Part shown: positions 7,648 through 16,158 of the stretch, piece by piece
How positions within the stretch are numbered: the first letter of the stretch is position 1
Layout: each line of letters opens with the position of its first letter
DNA from: JBCDBL01 sp039183635
GTDB taxonomy: Bacteria; Pseudomonadota; Alphaproteobacteria; Caulobacterales; Parvularculaceae
Length of the DNA: 25,020 bases
NCBI GenBank assembly: GCA_039183635.1
Contig: JBCDBL010000063.1
Coordinates: 1-25,020 of the forward strand
Reading direction: 5' to 3'
Translations under genes and position numbers: made by a program
Notes under the pieces: generated by a model
What the model was told of the DNA's origin: nothing
Databases searched by the model: none
Seen by the model: the letters and a program-made list of their open reading frames with translations, nothing else

Positions 7648-9084
7648 TTAGAATGAGAAATAACGCGCCGCAAGCACGATGCCCCCGAACGCGAGGCCCA
7701 CGAGGCGGCTGATATTGTCTTTTATGGCGAAAACGACGGGATCGTCGGAAATGCGTCCGCGCCGGGCGCCGATCCATATCCGGTTTCCCCAATAGAGCAT
7801 CAACAGACATAAGCCCCACAGCAAAATCGGGCTTTGATATGTGCCTGTGATTTCTTCGCTGTTCACGTAAAGCGCCAGCACAAGCACCGCCGCAGTCATG
7901 TTCGATGCGCCAAGAACGAACATCGTCTCGGTATCCGCACCGGAATAGCCTCGGCCGGCGGCTTTCTCGCCCCCCTCATCAAGGCCGGCGATCTCAATAT
8001 AGCGTTTGAGATACGCCAGACTGACGAACACGAAAATCGAAAACCCAAGCAGCCAGGAGGACAGCGCCACGCCGATGGCCGCCGCCCCGGCGACGACCCG
8101 CAACGTATATAAAATCGCAAGCGTCATGACGTCGGCGGTGGATTTCGCCTTCAAATAAAAGGAATAGGCGTTGGTCATAATGAAGTAGACGCAGAGCACC
8201 GCAACGAACGCCAAAGGGGCGAACACAAGCGCCAGCGCGAACGCCGCAACCGGCAAAGCGACGGCGCCGATAACGCCCAACGAAATCGGCAAGTCCCCTG
8301 ACGCCAAAGGACGGCGCCATTTCGTTTTGTGTTTACGGTCCGCTTCCAGATCGAGGAGGTCGTTAAAGAAATAAACACCGGACGCACACAAACTGAAGCT
8401 CGCAAAAGCCACCAGACAAGCGAAGACAGCGCCAAGATCGTAATAGCTGTGAGACGTAAACAAAGGTACGAACACAAGCACATTCTTCGCCCACTGATGG
8501 ACGCGCATCTCTTTTAAAAAGCTTTTGAAGACGCTGGGCCGGGTCTGTATGACATTGCTGGGCTTGTCTTGAGATTTGGCCCTGCGCACATCGTTGCGGG
8601 ACGCGTTCACCAGGATTTCGCTGGACGCAGCGCGCCAGATCGGCCGATCCGCGGGGCTGTCGCCGACATAGGCGAAGGCCGCCTCCCCGGCGCTCTCCTG
8701 AATGGCCTTCAGCTTATTGACGCCCTTTAAATTGACGCCAGGCTCCGTCGCCAACACATCGTCAAACAACGGAAGGTGAGCGGCGACGCCCTCGGCGAAC
8801 ACGCGCGGCGAAGCGGTGGCGAGGACGATCCGCGCCCCGTCCGCTTTCATCGCTTTCAGATGCTCCACAACATCGGCCTCATACGGCAATGCCGCGTAGT
8901 CGATCTCAACAGTCTCTGCAAGGCGGGTTTTCAACAGCGCGCGCCCCTGGACCGCCCACATCGCCAAACGAAAAATGTTGAGTGGGTTGCGCTTTAACAG
9001 CTTCAACGCCGCCTCCAACAACATGTCCGTTCGGATCAAGGAGCCGTCCAGGTCGACAAAAACTTGGCTGACATGGGTGTTCAT
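7648..9084 (-). CDS. HAD phosphatase-UbiA prenyltransferase fusion (DPPR synthase-like)
   Basis: A 478-residue fusion. The N-terminal HAD domain has all four motifs: DLDGS (11-15), TAS (90-92), Lys at 120 or 124, and GDSPAD (141-146). From about 185 the UbiA membrane domain resembles decaprenyl-phosphate phosphoribosyltransferases: HQWAKNVLVFVPL (196-208), NDLLDLEAD (241-249, the NDxxDxxxD metal site), RRPLASG (257-263), LKRYIEIAGL (359-368) and a following Tyr-Ser. About eight membrane helices are expected. Known DPPR synthases join PRPP to polyprenyl phosphate; the product then needs loss of one phosphate, which the fused HAD could do. The ATG at 9084 is chosen because GGAGGAG lies 8 bases upstream; an in-frame GTG at 9102 overlaps that site's upstream side. 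It heads a tight three-gene group. UbiA specificity is uncertain. Confidence 0.85.
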   Translation of the reverse strand: MNTHVSQVFVDLDGSLIRTDMLLEAALKLLKRNPLNIFRLAMWAVQGRALLKTRLAETVEIDYAALPYEADVVEHLKAMKADGARIVLATASPRVFAEGVAAHLPLFDDVLATEPGVNLKGVNKLKAIQESAGEAAFAYVGDSPADRPIWRAASSEILVNASRNDVRRAKSQDKPSNVIQTRPSVFKSFLKEMRVHQWAKNVLVFVPLFTSHSYYDLGAVFACLVAFASFSLCASGVYFFNDLLDLEADRKHKTKWRRPLASGDLPISLGVIGAVALPVAAFALALVFAPLAFVAVLCVYFIMTNAYSFYLKAKSTADVMTLAILYTLRVVAGAAAIGVALSSWLLGFSIFVFVSLAYLKRYIEIAGLDEGGEKAAGRGYSGADTETMFVLGASNMTAAVLVLALYVNSEEITGTYQSPILLWGLCLLMLYWGNRIWIGARRGRISDDPVVFAIKDNISRLVGLAFGGIVLAARYFSF

Positions 9085-9210
9085 GTGCAAAGCTCCTCCC
9101 ACTTGACCCTTTTTGCGACGCCTGTGTTAGCAATTCTTTGAAAAATCAGCAAAAAGCGCGCCACCTGAGGCTGAAATCACCGCAGTGCATAAGCCATTCT
9201 CGCGAAACAT

Positions 9211-10251
9211 TCACGACAAGACCGTCTTGATTTCCAACGGGGTGGCCGGCGCGCCGCCTTTATCCGTGAGGATGTAATCGATCATCGCCTCAATTCGGTA
9301 CAGGAACTCCGACAACTCCTCTTCACTGCGTACATAGGGCGTACGACCGGTCTGGAGAGAAGGGCTGTGGAAAGACAAAGCAAATACACGCTTGCCGTCG
9401 TCTATCATGCCGTCCACCAAACGCCGCATCGCATCGACGCTGACGCCCTCCGGCGAGAGCATAATGCGCTCCAAAAGCCCAAGCCTTGAGAAAAGACCCG
9501 GCAGGCGAAATTTGATCCCGTCGCGGCCAAAGACAACGCGGCCAAGCCCGCGCCGCCCGGCGTCGCGCATAACGCCCACAAGGCTTTGGGTCACCGGCAA
9601 ACACATAACGCGAGTCTCGTCGGCATCCGGCCAGAACGGCTGATCGGGATAGCCGAAAAAGTCCGGACCGCCGCCAAGCCCGGCATAGCTTTTATAAGGC
9701 ACGACGCTGGTGTCGACCTCATACCCCTCCTCCGCAAGAGCCCATATTCGTTTCAACTTGATGCCATACCGGCCAGCCTTATAGATTGTGGGGCGCACGC
9801 CAACCGAGGCTTCGATGGTTTCGGTGAGTATACGTATTTTACGCCGTTCCAAGTCTGACGGCAGGTTGCAGGGGTAACTGTTGTACGGACACACAACCTC
9901 TTCATGGGGCGGCGTCACCCAGGGGTGCAGCTGCGCGCCCACCAGACAGTCGCCTTCATCCGCCCATAGCTGCAGAACTTCGCACGCATAAGGGTCCGCT
10001 GCGATCGGATAATCGATAAGATAACAAGGCTTCACGCCATAGCTTTTGAAAATAGTCTGTGCTCTGTGTAAATACTTAACGGAACGCACAGACGTGTTGT
10101 CGCGGGAAAACGGTTTCGTCCAGTCGAATTCTTCCTCAGTATCGATATTGACGCACAATAGCGGTTTGTCGAGGCGGCTGATATCGGCGGCGATCCATTG
10201 CTTATGCTGCGGTTTTCGGGGGCTTGGGCGTTGTAACGTGATGCTGGTCAT
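9211..10251 (-). CDS. WalW-like polysaccharide deacetylase family protein
   Basis: A 346-residue protein of the glycoside hydrolase/deacetylase barrel type. NIDTEEEFDW (35-44) is the diagnostic motif of WalW-like proteins and holds the likely metal-binding acid. Further motifs are QLHPWVTPPHEE with the metal-site His, YKAGRYG with the Arg, and FSFHSPSL-like ALSFHSPSL near the C-terminus with another conserved His. No signal peptide is seen, so the product appears cytoplasmic. The start ATG overlaps the stop of the upstream glycosyltransferase gene (ATGA, 10248-10251). It would remove acyl groups from a sugar intermediate or be a diverged relative with another role. A 126-base gap separates it from the HAD-UbiA gene downstream. 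Confidence 0.75.
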   Translation of the reverse strand: MTSITLQRPSPRKPQHKQWIAADISRLDKPLLCVNIDTEEEFDWTKPFSRDNTSVRSVKYLHRAQTIFKSYGVKPCYLIDYPIAADPYACEVLQLWADEGDCLVGAQLHPWVTPPHEEVVCPYNSYPCNLPSDLERRKIRILTETIEASVGVRPTIYKAGRYGIKLKRIWALAEEGYEVDTSVVPYKSYAGLGGGPDFFGYPDQPFWPDADETRVMCLPVTQSLVGVMRDAGRRGLGRVVFGRDGIKFRLPGLFSRLGLLERIMLSPEGVSVDAMRRLVDGMIDDGKRVFALSFHSPSLQTGRTPYVRSEEELSEFLYRIEAMIDYILTDKGGAPATPLEIKTVLS

Positions 10252-11261
10252 CGGCGCTCGGGCCCTGCACTATGATGTTCCGGACGCATTGTGCGAGCCA
10301 TGGCTTTTAAGCCAGGCTTCACATCACGGACAATGGGCGCCGTCAGCATGACGTACCACAGACTGGCGAAAGGTTGGTACCCGTTCGCGGCCGCTTTTAA
10401 GAGAAACGAGACGCCCCTTGGATAATCCGGCTTGCTGAGACACAGCGCCTTGCCGATATCGCTCGACAGTTTGCCGTACGCCAGGCGGCGTTCCTTGGCG
10501 CCCAAGACATCGGCGAAGGCGCTGAGATGGCGTTCGATCATCGGGACGATATCATCCTTAATGCGCAAGACGTTGCTCGCCATGTAACTTGAGGGGCTGA
10601 GGCGAATGTTCACCAAATTGTCGTGGGCGAGCGCCACCTTGCCGTTGCTGGCCAGGCGAATCCATAAATCGCGATCCTCTCCAACCCGCAATTTCAGGTC
10701 GAACGGCGCCTCCCCAAGATCGCTGCGACGGGCGACGGCGCAGGGCGTTGCGATAAAACAGTTCCATAAGAGCGTCTTCCAACCTGTTGGAAAAATATCC
10801 GGAAGATTTCTATACAGAGGGTACGGAGATGAACCGTCCGTCGGCCGCCATGTCGCCTGGCACCCGCACAAAGTTATGGTCTTGTCGCTATCCATAATAG
10901 CGACTTGCGCGGCGAGTTTTTCCGGCAACCATTCGTCATCCGCGTCCAAAAACGCGACATATTCCCCCCGCGCCGCGCGCACGCCATGATTGCGCGCATT
11001 GGCGGGCCCGCCATTCTTTTTTAAAGATATAACGGCGTAGTCAAACGCCGTTGCGTGCAAAATCCCCGCAGCACGGTCGACTGTATCATCCCCGCTGGCG
11101 TCGTCCACGACGATCACTTCAAAACTGCGAAATGTCTGTGCGGTAACGGAATTCAAGGCGCTCTCCAAAGCCTCTCCAGCTTTATAGGCCGGAATAACGA
11201 CGCTGACTTTCGGCGTCTCCTCCGACCGGCGCACTTCAATGTCAAAAGTATTTTTCGTCAT
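10248..11261 (-). CDS. Family 2 glycosyltransferase (GT-A fold)
   Basis: A 337-residue cytoplasmic glycosyltransferase. It has the GT2 start VSVVIPAYKAG (about 19-29), the nucleotide-binding VDDASGDDT (about 52-60), the metal-binding DADDEW (about 105-110) and GEDRDLWIRLA (about 195-205) carrying the likely catalytic acid. There are no clear membrane helices. It would add one sugar to a lipid-linked glycan; donor and linkage cannot be read. It starts 4 bases after the upstream acetyltransferase stop, with AAAGG 9 bases before the ATG, and overlaps the next gene by 4 bases. Coupled translation in one operon is likely. Confidence 0.88.
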   Translation of the reverse strand: MTKNTFDIEVRRSEETPKVSVVIPAYKAGEALESALNSVTAQTFRSFEVIVVDDASGDDTVDRAAGILHATAFDYAVISLKKNGGPANARNHGVRAARGEYVAFLDADDEWLPEKLAAQVAIMDSDKTITLCGCQATWRPTDGSSPYPLYRNLPDIFPTGWKTLLWNCFIATPCAVARRSDLGEAPFDLKLRVGEDRDLWIRLASNGKVALAHDNLVNIRLSPSSYMASNVLRIKDDIVPMIERHLSAFADVLGAKERRLAYGKLSSDIGKALCLSKPDYPRGVSFLLKAAANGYQPFASLWYVMLTAPIVRDVKPGLKAMARTMRPEHHSAGPERR

Positions 11262-11264
11262 CGC

Positions 11265-12290
11265 TTAAGCCTTTAAACGCCAGGCGATCGACGTCATCGC
11301 CCGGGCCGCCACGCCTTTGGCTCCCTGGCGACGCCACATCGCCACGCCAAAACGCTGCCGACCCGTTGAAAAATCACGCTTAGCCTGGCTGTCGCCCTCA
11401 CCGCGGTCAATCCGCTGCAGGCCGTGCTCCGCAGCATTGGAAATCGTTCGCCACAGCAACAAACGCCCTGGAGAAAATTTGCGCGCATCCTTATCATAGA
11501 CAGGCAACCAATAATTCAACGTACCAAGGCACATCAGGCCAAAATGGCCGGCGACCCAGGTCTGTCCAGCAGCAAGCGTGCTGACGACCGGCGTGCAAAA
11601 TGGACTACGAACCTCACGCAAAGCCTCAATAAGCGCCAGACGCCGCGGCGCAGCGAAGGCGTCCTCGGCCCCGGTTTCAACATACTGGGCGCGTTTGCGC
11701 TGAACGATGTCATCGACCGACTGCTTATCCGGCGCGGTGTCGTAAGCATATGTCTGAGGACCGAACGTTTTTTCAAGCTTGCGGCCGCGCCGGTCCGTAT
11801 CGCGCAGAAAACTCGCATTGGCGGCGCGGAGCGCTTCGAAATACGCCTCAGGCCCCTCTTTAAGGTCAATGAGATGACCGTCCACAAGCTCTTCGCCTGT
11901 CAATCCGAAAGCCGACTGGTCTTCCAATAAGTGAGTCATCCGCATTTGCCACAAACGCGTCAAACGCATCAGATCGTCGACGGACAGCGCAAACCCCTCC
12001 TCCGCCACAAGCCCCGCCGCATCGGACATGCGTTCGCCCACATGGACGGCGGAGCCTAGGGTTTCATGCAAGGCGCTCTCAAACTGGAAAGGAAAGAAGC
12101 CGCGAACACGACCGCTCTCCTGGAAAACAGCGACATACACACGCTCATAGGCCGTCTCGCAGGCGCGGGCGAAGTCGTAAGACAAGAACGCCCGTTGCAA
12201 ATGCGGCGCGGCGCGGATGAGCTCTTCCCACCGCGCAATGTCCGTCTCGCTCAGTTGCGAAGGTTTGACGATATCCGCCGATACAGTCAT
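11265..12290 (-). CDS. Second CelD-like GNAT acyltransferase
   Basis: A 341-residue protein of the same broad Acetyltransf_6 group as the gene at 4430-5581, but only distantly similar. The C-terminal half shows the family pattern YDKDARKFSPGRLLLW (265-280), for acyl-carrier binding and fold, then IDRGEGDSQAKRDFSTG (294-310), equivalent to the GDxxYK motif. The N-terminal half (VYVAVFQESGRVRGFFPFQ, 51-69) is the usual first acetyltransferase subdomain. The ATG shares a base with the upstream stop (TAATG, 12288-12292), so it is coupled to the deacetylase gene. A role in acylating a sugar, paired with the neighbouring deacetylases, is inferred. Confidence 0.78.
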   Translation of the reverse strand: MTVSADIVKPSQLSETDIARWEELIRAAPHLQRAFLSYDFARACETAYERVYVAVFQESGRVRGFFPFQFESALHETLGSAVHVGERMSDAAGLVAEEGFALSVDDLMRLTRLWQMRMTHLLEDQSAFGLTGEELVDGHLIDLKEGPEAYFEALRAANASFLRDTDRRGRKLEKTFGPQTYAYDTAPDKQSVDDIVQRKRAQYVETGAEDAFAAPRRLALIEALREVRSPFCTPVVSTLAAGQTWVAGHFGLMCLGTLNYWLPVYDKDARKFSPGRLLLWRTISNAAEHGLQRIDRGEGDSQAKRDFSTGRQRFGVAMWRRQGAKGVAARAMTSIAWRLKA

Positions 12291-13300
12291 TACGCGGCGA
12301 TCCTTTGCGTCATCATATAAAAAGCGAAGTCCGAGGCGCGGAACCCTTGCGCCCCGCGCCAGGCGCGAAAATCGACCTCAATGCGCGGGATGGGCGCGGA
12401 TTGAGCAAGGGCCGAAACCGGCGCCATGCCGGGATCGCTTGTGAACACAAGTCCAAACCCCGCCTCCTGAACCGTATGCAGGATTTCAGACGTATACCGT
12501 CCGTGGGGAAAGGAAAACGCCGGCGCGTTCTGCTGTCCCATCGTCTCCTGAAGGCGCGCATGGCAGGCTTGAATATCCTCGCGGGCGTCGCCCACATCGG
12601 TCAGGGGCTCATGGCTGTGGCCATGACCGGCTATAGCGCCGCCGGCCGCACGAAAACGCTTTAGGTCCTCCGCGTCCGCCATCGCCCGCGGCCCGGGGCC
12701 ATGGGCGGCGATTCTGTCCAACATCACAGCCCGCGGCCCCTCCGGCGCGGCGGCGAAGGCTGCGACGATGTTTCGAGCGAAATCCATACGGTCCGCCGCC
12801 GGATTATCTTGACCGCCGCCCGCAAGACGACGTTTTTCCGCATCGCTTTCAGGTCCCGTCAACGCCCAGGCGAGCGCCTGCTCCGGCCAAAACCCCTTAT
12901 CGGATCCGATATGGCCCGTGGCGACGAACAAGACCGACGGCAAGCCGCGGCGCTCTAAAACCGGCGCGGCGTACTCCACATTGTCGCGCCAGCCGTCATC
13001 GAAGGTGATGAGCAATGGGTGGTCCGGCAAAGTCGTCCCCTCCCGGGCGGCGCTTTCCACCTCCGCGAGCGATACCGGCGCGTAGTAGGTTTGAAAAAAA
13101 TCCAAAGCGGCTTCGAATTCACGCAGCGTCGCCGTGTAAGCAGGGTCTGCGCCGGCGAAGCGAGGGTCGTCCTCCGGCAAAATACGGTGGAACATCACAA
13201 CGCTTAACGCGCGCCTGTTGCGCGCATAGTGATACAGACGCGCCGCGCCGCAGGCCAGCAGGGCGGACTTCACCAGGGATTTTATATGTCTGTGCGCCAT
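12290..13300 (-). CDS. Polysaccharide deacetylase (CE4/NodB homology domain)
   Basis: A 336-residue protein with the NodB-type catalytic motifs. LLITFDDGW (96-104) gives the catalytic base and metal Asp, HGHSHEPL (226-233) gives the HxxxH metal pair, and FSFPHGRYT (262-270) gives the substrate-groove motif. This is the classical CE4 order, so N-deacetylation of amino sugars in a glycan is likely. An N-terminal segment (about 7-23) is weakly hydrophobic but is not a clear signal peptide. ATG 13300 is used; a GTG at 13303 directly precedes it. Neither has a strong Shine-Dalgarno. It is the first gene of the minus-strand array and faces the flippase gene across a divergent control region. Confidence 0.88.
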   Translation of the reverse strand: MAHRHIKSLVKSALLACGAARLYHYARNRRALSVVMFHRILPEDDPRFAGADPAYTATLREFEAALDFFQTYYAPVSLAEVESAAREGTTLPDHPLLITFDDGWRDNVEYAAPVLERRGLPSVLFVATGHIGSDKGFWPEQALAWALTGPESDAEKRRLAGGGQDNPAADRMDFARNIVAAFAAAPEGPRAVMLDRIAAHGPGPRAMADAEDLKRFRAAGGAIAGHGHSHEPLTDVGDAREDIQACHARLQETMGQQNAPAFSFPHGRYTSEILHTVQEAGFGLVFTSDPGMAPVSALAQSAPIPRIEVDFRAWRGAQGFRASDFAFYMMTQRIAA

Positions 13301-13362
13301 CACGAAGCCAACGCAAGCGTTCCCCTACCCTTCCTAGCAAAAGCCTATTAAAAGCCGCGCCG

Positions 13363-13390
13363 GGATAACACGCCGTTAAAACCTTTCCAA
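13363..13390 (-). promoter_or_regulatory. Candidate promoter of the minus-strand array
   Basis: Reading on the minus strand, TTGGAA (13390-13385) is followed after 16 bases by TTATCC (13368-13363). A start near 13356 would leave a leader of about 55 bases before the ATG at 13300. The match is modest and other placements are possible. Confidence 0.28.
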
Positions 13391-13524
13391 TTCTTTTAAG
13401 GTAAGGGTTTCGTCGACGCCGTTCGCGGTTTCGGGGCAGCCCGCAAAAAATGACGAACATATGACGTTTTACTCAAACGCATCCTTAAAAGGCCAATTCG
13501 TGAAAGGCGCAGCCTGGATCGTCG

Positions 13525-13542
13525 CCGCATGTTCACATGCGG
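13525..13542. repeat. Perfect inverted repeat between divergent promoters
   Basis: CCGCATG (13525-13531) and CATGCGG (13536-13542) pair perfectly around TTCA. It sits just upstream of the candidate flippase promoter and between the two divergent transcription units, where an operator for a shared regulator could lie. A hairpin in an RNA leader is the alternative. Confidence 0.5.
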
Positions 13543-13568
13543 GTCTCAAAAGACCGGAAGATTCAACC

Positions 13569-13597
13569 TTGTCGCCATGGCGATCCAAGCCCTATAG
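13569..13597 (+). promoter_or_regulatory. Candidate flippase promoter with palindromic spacer
   Basis: TTGTCG (13569-13574) and CTATAG (13592-13597) are 17 bases apart, a good housekeeping-type spacing. The spacer overlaps TCGCCATGGCGA (13572-13583), a perfect 12-base palindrome that could be a repressor site. The leader to the ATG at 13718 would be about 115 bases. Confidence 0.35.
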
Positions 13598-13717
13598 AAA
13601 GCCTGAAATGGAATGTTCAAACTGAGACGTCAACGATACATCGCCTCCGCATGCTATCCGCGCTGAACTCTTAACTCAGGAGCACATCAGGCGCTCACAG
13701 AACGCCTGCGCCTCACC

Positions 13718-15169
13718 ATGTTTCTTCGTAAATCAGCGCTTTATTCCGTCGGCTCCAACGCCTTTCAGTTTGGCGTTCAGTTCATCGCGTCCGTCATCGT
13801 CGCGCGGCTGCTGATGCCTGATGAAATGGGCGTGTTTACAATCGCCATCGCCGCTTACGGTCTTTTGTTCGCATTCCAGAACATCGGGCTCGTCCAATAC
13901 GTCACCAACCATGACGATATGAGCCCGCGGCGGCTCGGCGGAGCGATGGCGATGTCGGCGGCCCAAGGCGTACTGCTCGCGCTGGTTTTGATTTTGGTCG
14001 CCTGGGGGTTGTCCGTCTTTATGGAAGACCCTCGGATCTTCAACGCCGTTGCAATTCTCGCCCTTGTCGCATTATTGCTGCCAACGGAACATATTCCGAT
14101 GGGGCTGCTGCAACGAGAGATGCGGTTTGACCACATCGCCATCGTCCTGATCGCACGCACTCTCGCCAACACATCCGTTACAGTGGCGGGAGCGTATTTT
14201 GGGCTTTCCTACGCCAGCATGGCCTGGGGCGCCCTGGCCGGGTCCCTGGTGGGCGGCGTCATTGGGGTCGTACTGTGCGCCCAGAAAATGAGGGTGCGCC
14301 CGAATACACAGCATTGGCGGGAGATAGGCGGGTTTGGCTTGTCGATGCTCTCATTCACCTCAATCACGAATATCGCAAGCCGGTCGAGCGTGGTTGTCCT
14401 CGGCAAGGTGGCGGATATCACATCTGTCGGCCATTTCGGGCGCGCCACAGGGATAACGGACATGGTTCAATTCGGACTGATCGAGCCTTTGGGACGGCTT
14501 GTTTTACCGTCCCTGGCCAACGCCCGCCGCGCCGACGGGGGAATGGGGGACATGTACCGACGCGCGGCCTCCGTTTTAACGATTGTCAGCTGGCCCGCCT
14601 TCGCAGGGCTTGCGGTTCTATCGCATCCGTTGATCGCATTCATCTATGGCGAGCGCTGGCTGCCGGCCGCGCCGGCGCTGATTTGGCTTTGCATAGCGCG
14701 TATTTTCGTCGAAATGGCGACGTGTCCGGTCGAAGTTTCCGTGGCGTCGAACCAAATGCCGCGATTGACGCGCCTGGCCATCGTAAAGTCAGGCATCGGC
14801 TTCGCCGCTTTTTCAATTGGCGCAAGTTTCGGACTTGTGTGGGCCGCCTTCGGACGCACGGTTGAGGCTTTGGCGGGCGCCGTCTTGTATCTGCCCTTCA
14901 TGCTCCGTGCGACGGAACTAAAATGGGGCGCGTTATTGTCTGTATGGCGGACAAGCGCGATCGCAACAGCCGCAGCGATCGGGCCGGCGTTTTTTTGGAT
15001 GGCGTCGAAGGGTTGGCCTGACACCCTGCCAATTCTTGAGATGGCAGGCGTCATTGTGTTGGGCGTGATCTGTTGGATTGCGGCGCTCGCCGCCGTTCGG
15101 CATGAAATTTGGGTTCAAATTTGTCGCGGCTCGCAATTTTTGCTTACCAAAGCACGTGCGAGGGGATAA
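13718..15169 (+). CDS. Wzx-like oligosaccharide flippase
   Basis: A 483-residue polytopic membrane protein of the polysaccharide-transporter (MOP) superfamily. It begins with the typical N-terminus SALYSVGSNAFQFGVQFIASVIVARLL cut across residues 6-32, with LMPDEMGVFTIA next, and shows about 12-14 hydrophobic helices. LQREMRFDHIA (about 130-140) and SYASMAWGALAG (about 168-179) are family features. It should move the lipid-linked repeat unit or oligosaccharide across the inner membrane. The ATG at 13718 has no clear Shine-Dalgarno; no ATG or GTG lies in frame between it and the upstream stop at 13664. The family 2 glycosyltransferase follows by 50 bases. A different glycan or lipid cargo cannot be excluded. 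Confidence 0.87.
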   Translation: MFLRKSALYSVGSNAFQFGVQFIASVIVARLLMPDEMGVFTIAIAAYGLLFAFQNIGLVQYVTNHDDMSPRRLGGAMAMSAAQGVLLALVLILVAWGLSVFMEDPRIFNAVAILALVALLLPTEHIPMGLLQREMRFDHIAIVLIARTLANTSVTVAGAYFGLSYASMAWGALAGSLVGGVIGVVLCAQKMRVRPNTQHWREIGGFGLSMLSFTSITNIASRSSVVVLGKVADITSVGHFGRATGITDMVQFGLIEPLGRLVLPSLANARRADGGMGDMYRRAASVLTIVSWPAFAGLAVLSHPLIAFIYGERWLPAAPALIWLCIARIFVEMATCPVEVSVASNQMPRLTRLAIVKSGIGFAAFSIGASFGLVWAAFGRTVEALAGAVLYLPFMLRATELKWGALLSVWRTSAIATAAAIGPAFFWMASKGWPDTLPILEMAGVIVLGVICWIAALAAVRHEIWVQICRGSQFLLTKARARG

Positions 15170-15219
15170 CGCTCTGTTTTGGGACAAGACTGTTAACGCG
15201 TGTGGGAGTTTTCGGCGAT

Positions 15220-16158
15220 ATGAAGCTGAATGTCATCATACCAACATATAATCGCAGCGGCTCGTTGCCGCTGACCGTCAACAGCTTGTTGGCCTGCGCG
15301 CCAGCTACAACGCTGACAATGACGCTCATCGTTGTGGACAACAATTCGAAAGACGACACCAAGGAAGTCGTTGAGCGTATGATGGCGGCGCATCCGGGCC
15401 GCATACGTTATGTTTTTGAACAGAAGCAAGGTCAGCCGGCTGCCTTGAACGCCGGGATCGAAGCGGCTGATGGCGATCTTATCGGTTTTATCGACGACGA
15501 CGAACAGGTGCCGGAAGATTGGTTAACGACTGTCGAGGCGGCGTTTCAAGACGAAGGCGTCACTTTTGTTTCGGGCCGCTGCGTGCCGGATTGGAAAGCC
15601 GAAGCGCCGGAGTGGCTGCCTGTAAACCGCAAGGGCCTTGTCGGGCTCCTCGATTACGGCGATGCGCCATTTGAGATGGATACGCTCACCAAAGGCAGAA
15701 GCTTCGTTGGCGGAAATTCCGTCGTGCGCACTGAAGCGGCGCGCAAAGTCGGCGGATATTCCTTGTGGTTAACATATGGGAATGATGCTGAATTCGGCGT
15801 CAAGCTGGTCAATGCCGGCTACAAAGGCCGCTATGTGCCTGCGCTTAAAATCGTGCATGAAATTCCAGCGGACCGGCTGACCAAAAAATATGTTCGCAAA
15901 CGGGCCATGTTGAATCACAGAGCGACAGTGCAGATCCGTAAAAAATGGCCGGCGATCGACAAGCTGTTCTTAGGGTTCCCGATCAAGATTGCGTATTACA
16001 AAGTCCGCAAAATGATTGGTTTGTCCGCCGGCGCGATCGCCGGAAAGGGCGGGCCGCAGGAAAAATTCGAACTTGAGTTGTTGATATGGGACATGATCGG
16101 CCTTTTCAGAGGCTGGGCGCATTTCAACGGAGCGCGCAATCTGGGCGTCATGCGGTAG
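15220..16158 (+). CDS. Family 2 glycosyltransferase
   Basis: A 312-residue enzyme. LNVIIPTYNRSGSLPLTV (residues 3-20) begins the GT-A fold, VVDNNSKDDT (about 39-48) binds the nucleotide, FIDDDEQVPEDW (about 89-100) carries the DxD-type metal site and FVGGNSVVRTEA (about 161-172) the acceptor region. GNDAEFGVKLVNAG (about 183-196) supplies the likely acid. The frame is open from 15109, but that part lies inside the flippase gene; ATG 15220 is preceded by GGGAG at an 11-base spacing and starts exactly at the fold. The C-terminal 60 residues are basic and hydrophobic and may touch the membrane. It probably adds a sugar to the same glycan the flippase exports. Confidence 0.87.
   Translation: MKLNVIIPTYNRSGSLPLTVNSLLACAPATTLTMTLIVVDNNSKDDTKEVVERMMAAHPGRIRYVFEQKQGQPAALNAGIEAADGDLIGFIDDDEQVPEDWLTTVEAAFQDEGVTFVSGRCVPDWKAEAPEWLPVNRKGLVGLLDYGDAPFEMDTLTKGRSFVGGNSVVRTEAARKVGGYSLWLTYGNDAEFGVKLVNAGYKGRYVPALKIVHEIPADRLTKKYVRKRAMLNHRATVQIRKKWPAIDKLFLGFPIKIAYYKVRKMIGLSAGAIAGKGGPQEKFELELLIWDMIGLFRGWAHFNGARNLGVMR

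Larger units (their letters stand above)
13301..13717. other. Divergent intergenic control region
   Basis: No gene is seen. The region separates the minus-strand array from the plus-strand flippase gene and must hold both promoters. It contains candidate promoters on each strand (listed separately), a perfect hairpin at 13525-13542 and a perfect 12-base palindrome at 13572-13583. An AGGAG at 13678-13682 lies too far (about 35 bases) from the flippase ATG to serve as its ribosome-binding site. Confidence 0.6.

Noticed and set aside
14275..14865. Plus-strand 196-residue open frame inside the flippase gene
   Set aside because: It is a shifted frame of the flippase with Arg/Gly-rich translation and no family pattern.
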